A stretch of DNA of 64,000 nt from Prolixibacteraceae bacterium (GTDB taxonomy: Bacteria; Bacteroidota; Bacteroidia; Bacteroidales; Prolixibacteraceae), in the NCBI GenBank assembly GCA_025210775.1, contig JAOARB010000013.1, forward strand, positions 1 through 64,000, read 5' to 3'. Position 1 is the stretch's first letter. Every line of letters begins with the position of its first letter. The notes under the pieces were generated by a model. It saw only the letters and a program-made list of their open reading frames with translations. It was not told the origin of the DNA and did not search any database. Made by a program: the position numbers and the translations under genes. This document shows, piece after piece, positions 62,145 to 64,000 of this stretch.

Positions 62145-62758
62145 GATATGGTTGGATGTTGATTCTTTTGGCTTTACTTGTATCCTGTACACCTAAAGTC
62201 AAAAGAGGAGATGTTTTATTTCGTTCTTCATTAGACTCTACACTTTCCTCTTCTATTAATAAGGTGACTGGAGATGTTGGTTATTCTCATATGGGAATAG
62301 CCGATACGTTGAATGGAAAGATTGTAGTGTTGCATGCTTCTCCTAATGGAGGAGTACATCGTTCATCATTAAGAGATTTTATTCGTGAGGATGGAGTTTC
62401 ACATAGGGTGGATGTCTTTAGAATAGACAATCCTATAAGAAATGATATTAATAGTGCTTTGATAAAGGGCCGTAGTTTAATCGGAAAACCATATAACTTT
62501 ACTTACATTGTTGAGGATGATGGTTATTATTGTTCTGAATATATCTATGAGATCTTTAAAAAAGATTCACTATTTCAACTGGAACCTATGACATTTAAAA
62601 ATCCAACTAGTGGAGATTTTGATCGTGGCTGGGTTAATTATTATAGAAAGTTAGATATGGATATTCCTGAAGGTAAATTGGGATGTAATCCAAATAAGAT
62701 GTCTAAGAATAGATATTTACGATATATCTTTTCTTTTACAATAGATGACGTTAAATAG
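62141..62758 (+). CDS. YiiX-like permuted papain-fold lipoprotein
   Basis: 205 residues with a lipoprotein signal ([11 protein letters not shown], Cys16). 'RGDVLFRSS', then 'VGYSHMGIA' (catalytic His, about residue 50) and '[16 protein letters not shown]' (catalytic Cys, about residue 130) match the circularly permuted NlpC/P60 (YiiX/YebB, DUF830) family, where His precedes Cys. Such proteins cleave amide or ester links in cell-wall or lipid substrates; the substrate here is unknown. The start codon overlaps the nfo stop (ATGA). Confidence 0.88.
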   Translation: MRYGWMLILLALLVSCTPKVKRGDVLFRSSLDSTLSSSINKVTGDVGYSHMGIADTLNGKIVVLHASPNGGVHRSSLRDFIREDGVSHRVDVFRIDNPIRNDINSALIKGRSLIGKPYNFTYIVEDDGYYCSEYIYEIFKKDSLFQLEPMTFKNPTSGDFDRGWVNYYRKLDMDIPEGKLGCNPNKMSKNRYLRYIFSFTIDDVK

Positions 62759-62793
62759 AAAAAGGAGGGAACTGAATTTTCCCTCCTTTTTTC
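62759..62793. terminator. Terminator of the pfkB-nfo operon
   Basis: AAAAGGAGGGAA pairs with TTCCCTCCTTTT around a short CTGAATT-type loop and ends in TTTTTT. It begins one base after the stop codon. Confidence 0.9.
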
Positions 62794-62812
62794 TATTTCT
62801 TATTTGTCATAT

Positions 62813-62843
62813 AGAGTCGTATGAATAATCTTTATACGACTCT
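62813..62843 (-). terminator. Hairpin after the S9 peptidase gene
   Basis: AGAGTCGTAT pairs perfectly with ATACGACTCT around an 11-base loop, 28 bases beyond the S9 stop. The T tract on the minus strand is lacking, so the role as terminator is uncertain. Confidence 0.4.
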
Positions 62844-62871
62844 TATACTACAATTCATTACAAGATCATCC

Positions 62872-64000
62872 CTAGAATTGCTTTTTAGGATATAGTGACT
62901 CCCATTGTTCAGGTTGGTTCTTTAATCTATAATCAAACCATGAAACAATTGTTTTGTGCCACTGTATTCGTTTCTTGTAATCTACAATCCAGTGATTCTC
63001 TCCATCAACAAGTACCATTTCGGCATCTTTCTTTAATAGTTTCAGAGCCATATAGTACTGCTTGCTTTCTCCTACTGGTACATTGGTGTCGGCAGTACCA
63101 TGAAGAAGAAGAATAGAGTTTTGGAATTTATCTGCTCGGAAAAGCGGACTTTGTTTTACAAATAGGTCTGTATTATTCCATGGATAACTTCCTGTTGCTG
63201 CAATAGTGTTGTAGCTGTATCCCCAGTATCCTTCTCCCCAATAGCTAGTGATGTCACTAATACCTGCATGAGAGATTGCTGTTTTAAAGATGTCTGTTCT
63301 TGTTTGAAGCATCATGGTCGTAAAACCTCCATAGCTTGCTCCAATACAACCTACGTTCTCTTTGTCTGCAGAAGGATGTGCTTTTAAGAATTCTTTTGTT
63401 CCTTGTATGATGTCATCAATGGCATCTTTTCCCCATCCATTAACATGGTAAGAAGAGAAGTTTTGACCAAATCCTGTAGCACCACTAGGCTGTAGCACAT
63501 AAACGATATATCCTCTAGCGGCCCATAAGTTCTTAGGATATCTTCCACCAAATGATCTTACAGTAGGAGAGGTTCCACCATAGTAATATACAATGACAGG
63601 ATATTTCTTTCCCTCTTTGTAGTTTGGTGGATAGTATACACGTCCATATATCGTATCTTCATTATGGTTCGTGAAATTAAACTCTTCTGTTTTACCAATC
63701 TTAAGATGACTATCTTTTACATTGTCACTTTGTGCTATAAGAAGGTTGTTTTTCTTCTTTGTATTATAGCAGTATACTTCTGTGTCTTTATCAATACTAG
63801 AACCATAGTATAGAATCTTTTGGTGACGTACATTGTCTACAGTAAAACGATAAATTACATCCACCGGTGTTTGTAGTTTAGTGAATGTTTTTTTTGTTAG
63901 ATCATAACGATAGATTGTTTTGTAATCTCTCTCGCTACATAGGAAATATATAGTGTTGTTTCCTGCCCATTCAAAACTACTTATTGATGGATCAAAATCT
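62872..64000 (-). CDS. S9 family (prolyl oligopeptidase-like) peptidase, 3' part
   Basis: The frame stays open to the window edge, so the 5' end lies outside; about 375 C-terminal residues are seen. They hold the alpha/beta-hydrolase catalytic domain: 'GRVYYPPNYKEGKKYPVIVYYYGG' region, nucleophile in 'GCIGASYGGFTTMML', Asp in 'LLHGTADTNVPVGES' and His in 'VDGENHWI'. The part before it is beta-propeller-like (repeats such as 'NNTIYFLCSERDYKTIYRYDL'). This matches DPP-IV/S9 aminopeptidases of Bacteroidota, usually periplasmic. The GTG at 63864 is internal, not the start. Confidence 0.93.
   Translation of the reverse strand, partial: DFDPSISSFEWAGNNTIYFLCSERDYKTIYRYDLTKKTFTKLQTPVDVIYRFTVDNVRHQKILYYGSSIDKDTEVYCYNTKKKNNLLIAQSDNVKDSHLKIGKTEEFNFTNHNEDTIYGRVYYPPNYKEGKKYPVIVYYYGGTSPTVRSFGGRYPKNLWAARGYIVYVLQPSGATGFGQNFSSYHVNGWGKDAIDDIIQGTKEFLKAHPSADKENVGCIGASYGGFTTMMLQTRTDIFKTAISHAGISDITSYWGEGYWGYSYNTIAATGSYPWNNTDLFVKQSPLFRADKFQNSILLLHGTADTNVPVGESKQYYMALKLLKKDAEMVLVDGENHWIVDYKKRIQWHKTIVSWFDYRLKNQPEQWESLYPKKQF

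Overview
The window is chromosomal DNA of an AT-rich Bacteroidota bacterium. Evidence: promoter -7 boxes of the TAnnTTTG type, an ECF sigma/FecR pair beside a TonB receptor with an STN domain and a DUF4249 lipoprotein, DUF6266 and SatD/DUF3307 genes, and fused gamma-alpha KorA. Anaerobic life is likely: there are two glycyl-radical enzyme systems (NrdDG and an uncharacterised one), a 2-oxoacid:ferredoxin oxidoreductase and an ORP-like Fe-S ATPase operon. A marine/anaerobic order such as Marinilabiliales is my guess; nothing here proves it.

Layout. 1-3.4 kb: end of a DUF6266 gene, a lone Abi_2 (HEPN) gene, mnmE. 3.6-7 kb: nrdDG behind a cobalamin riboswitch. 6.9-9.7 kb: a tandem array of nested palindromic repeats around a WYL regulator. 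9.8-14.6 kb: an operon of DUF134, two NifX-like proteins, a small Arg-rich protein, a DUF89 protein, two ferredoxin-containing MinD-type ATPases and an Mrp ATPase, resembling the 'orange protein' operons of Desulfovibrio; repeat remnants also follow it. 15-20.4 kb: TonB receptor, DUF4249 lipoprotein, ECF sigma and FecR. 21-34.7 kb: LytS-type kinase and LytTR regulator, then an island of two giant ankyrin proteins, an LRR protein, a small duplicated membrane protein and an unknown anchored protein; three tandem structured RNA-like elements lie inside it. 35-40.6 kb: methyltransferase; GRE activase, atypical glycyl radical enzyme and membrane-anchored HAD phosphatase. 40.7-43.2 kb: SatD/DUF3307 pair with repeated palindromic operators, and ZupT. 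43.3-51.3 kb: PPOX, DUF2147, KorAB, gamma carbonic anhydrase, GlnK-AmtB. 52-55 kb: ArsR regulator with an ArsF-like lipoprotein, a long non-coding gap, a BspA-type LRR protein. 55-64 kb: YjiH transporter, M48 protease, HD hydrolase, an operon of PfkB kinase, DEAD-type helicase, endonuclease IV and a YiiX-like lipoprotein, and the 3' part of an S9 peptidase.

Most interesting: the three tandem GCTAT-YTGACCC-ATAGC elements (27.36-27.65 kb) in the ankyrin/LRR island, the glycyl radical enzyme with unusual GCWEP and RIGGW motifs, the ORP-like operon with its paired palindromic operators, the repeat family showing mirror-image internal deletions, and the operator array before satD. No tRNA, rRNA, CRISPR array or insertion sequence was recognised.
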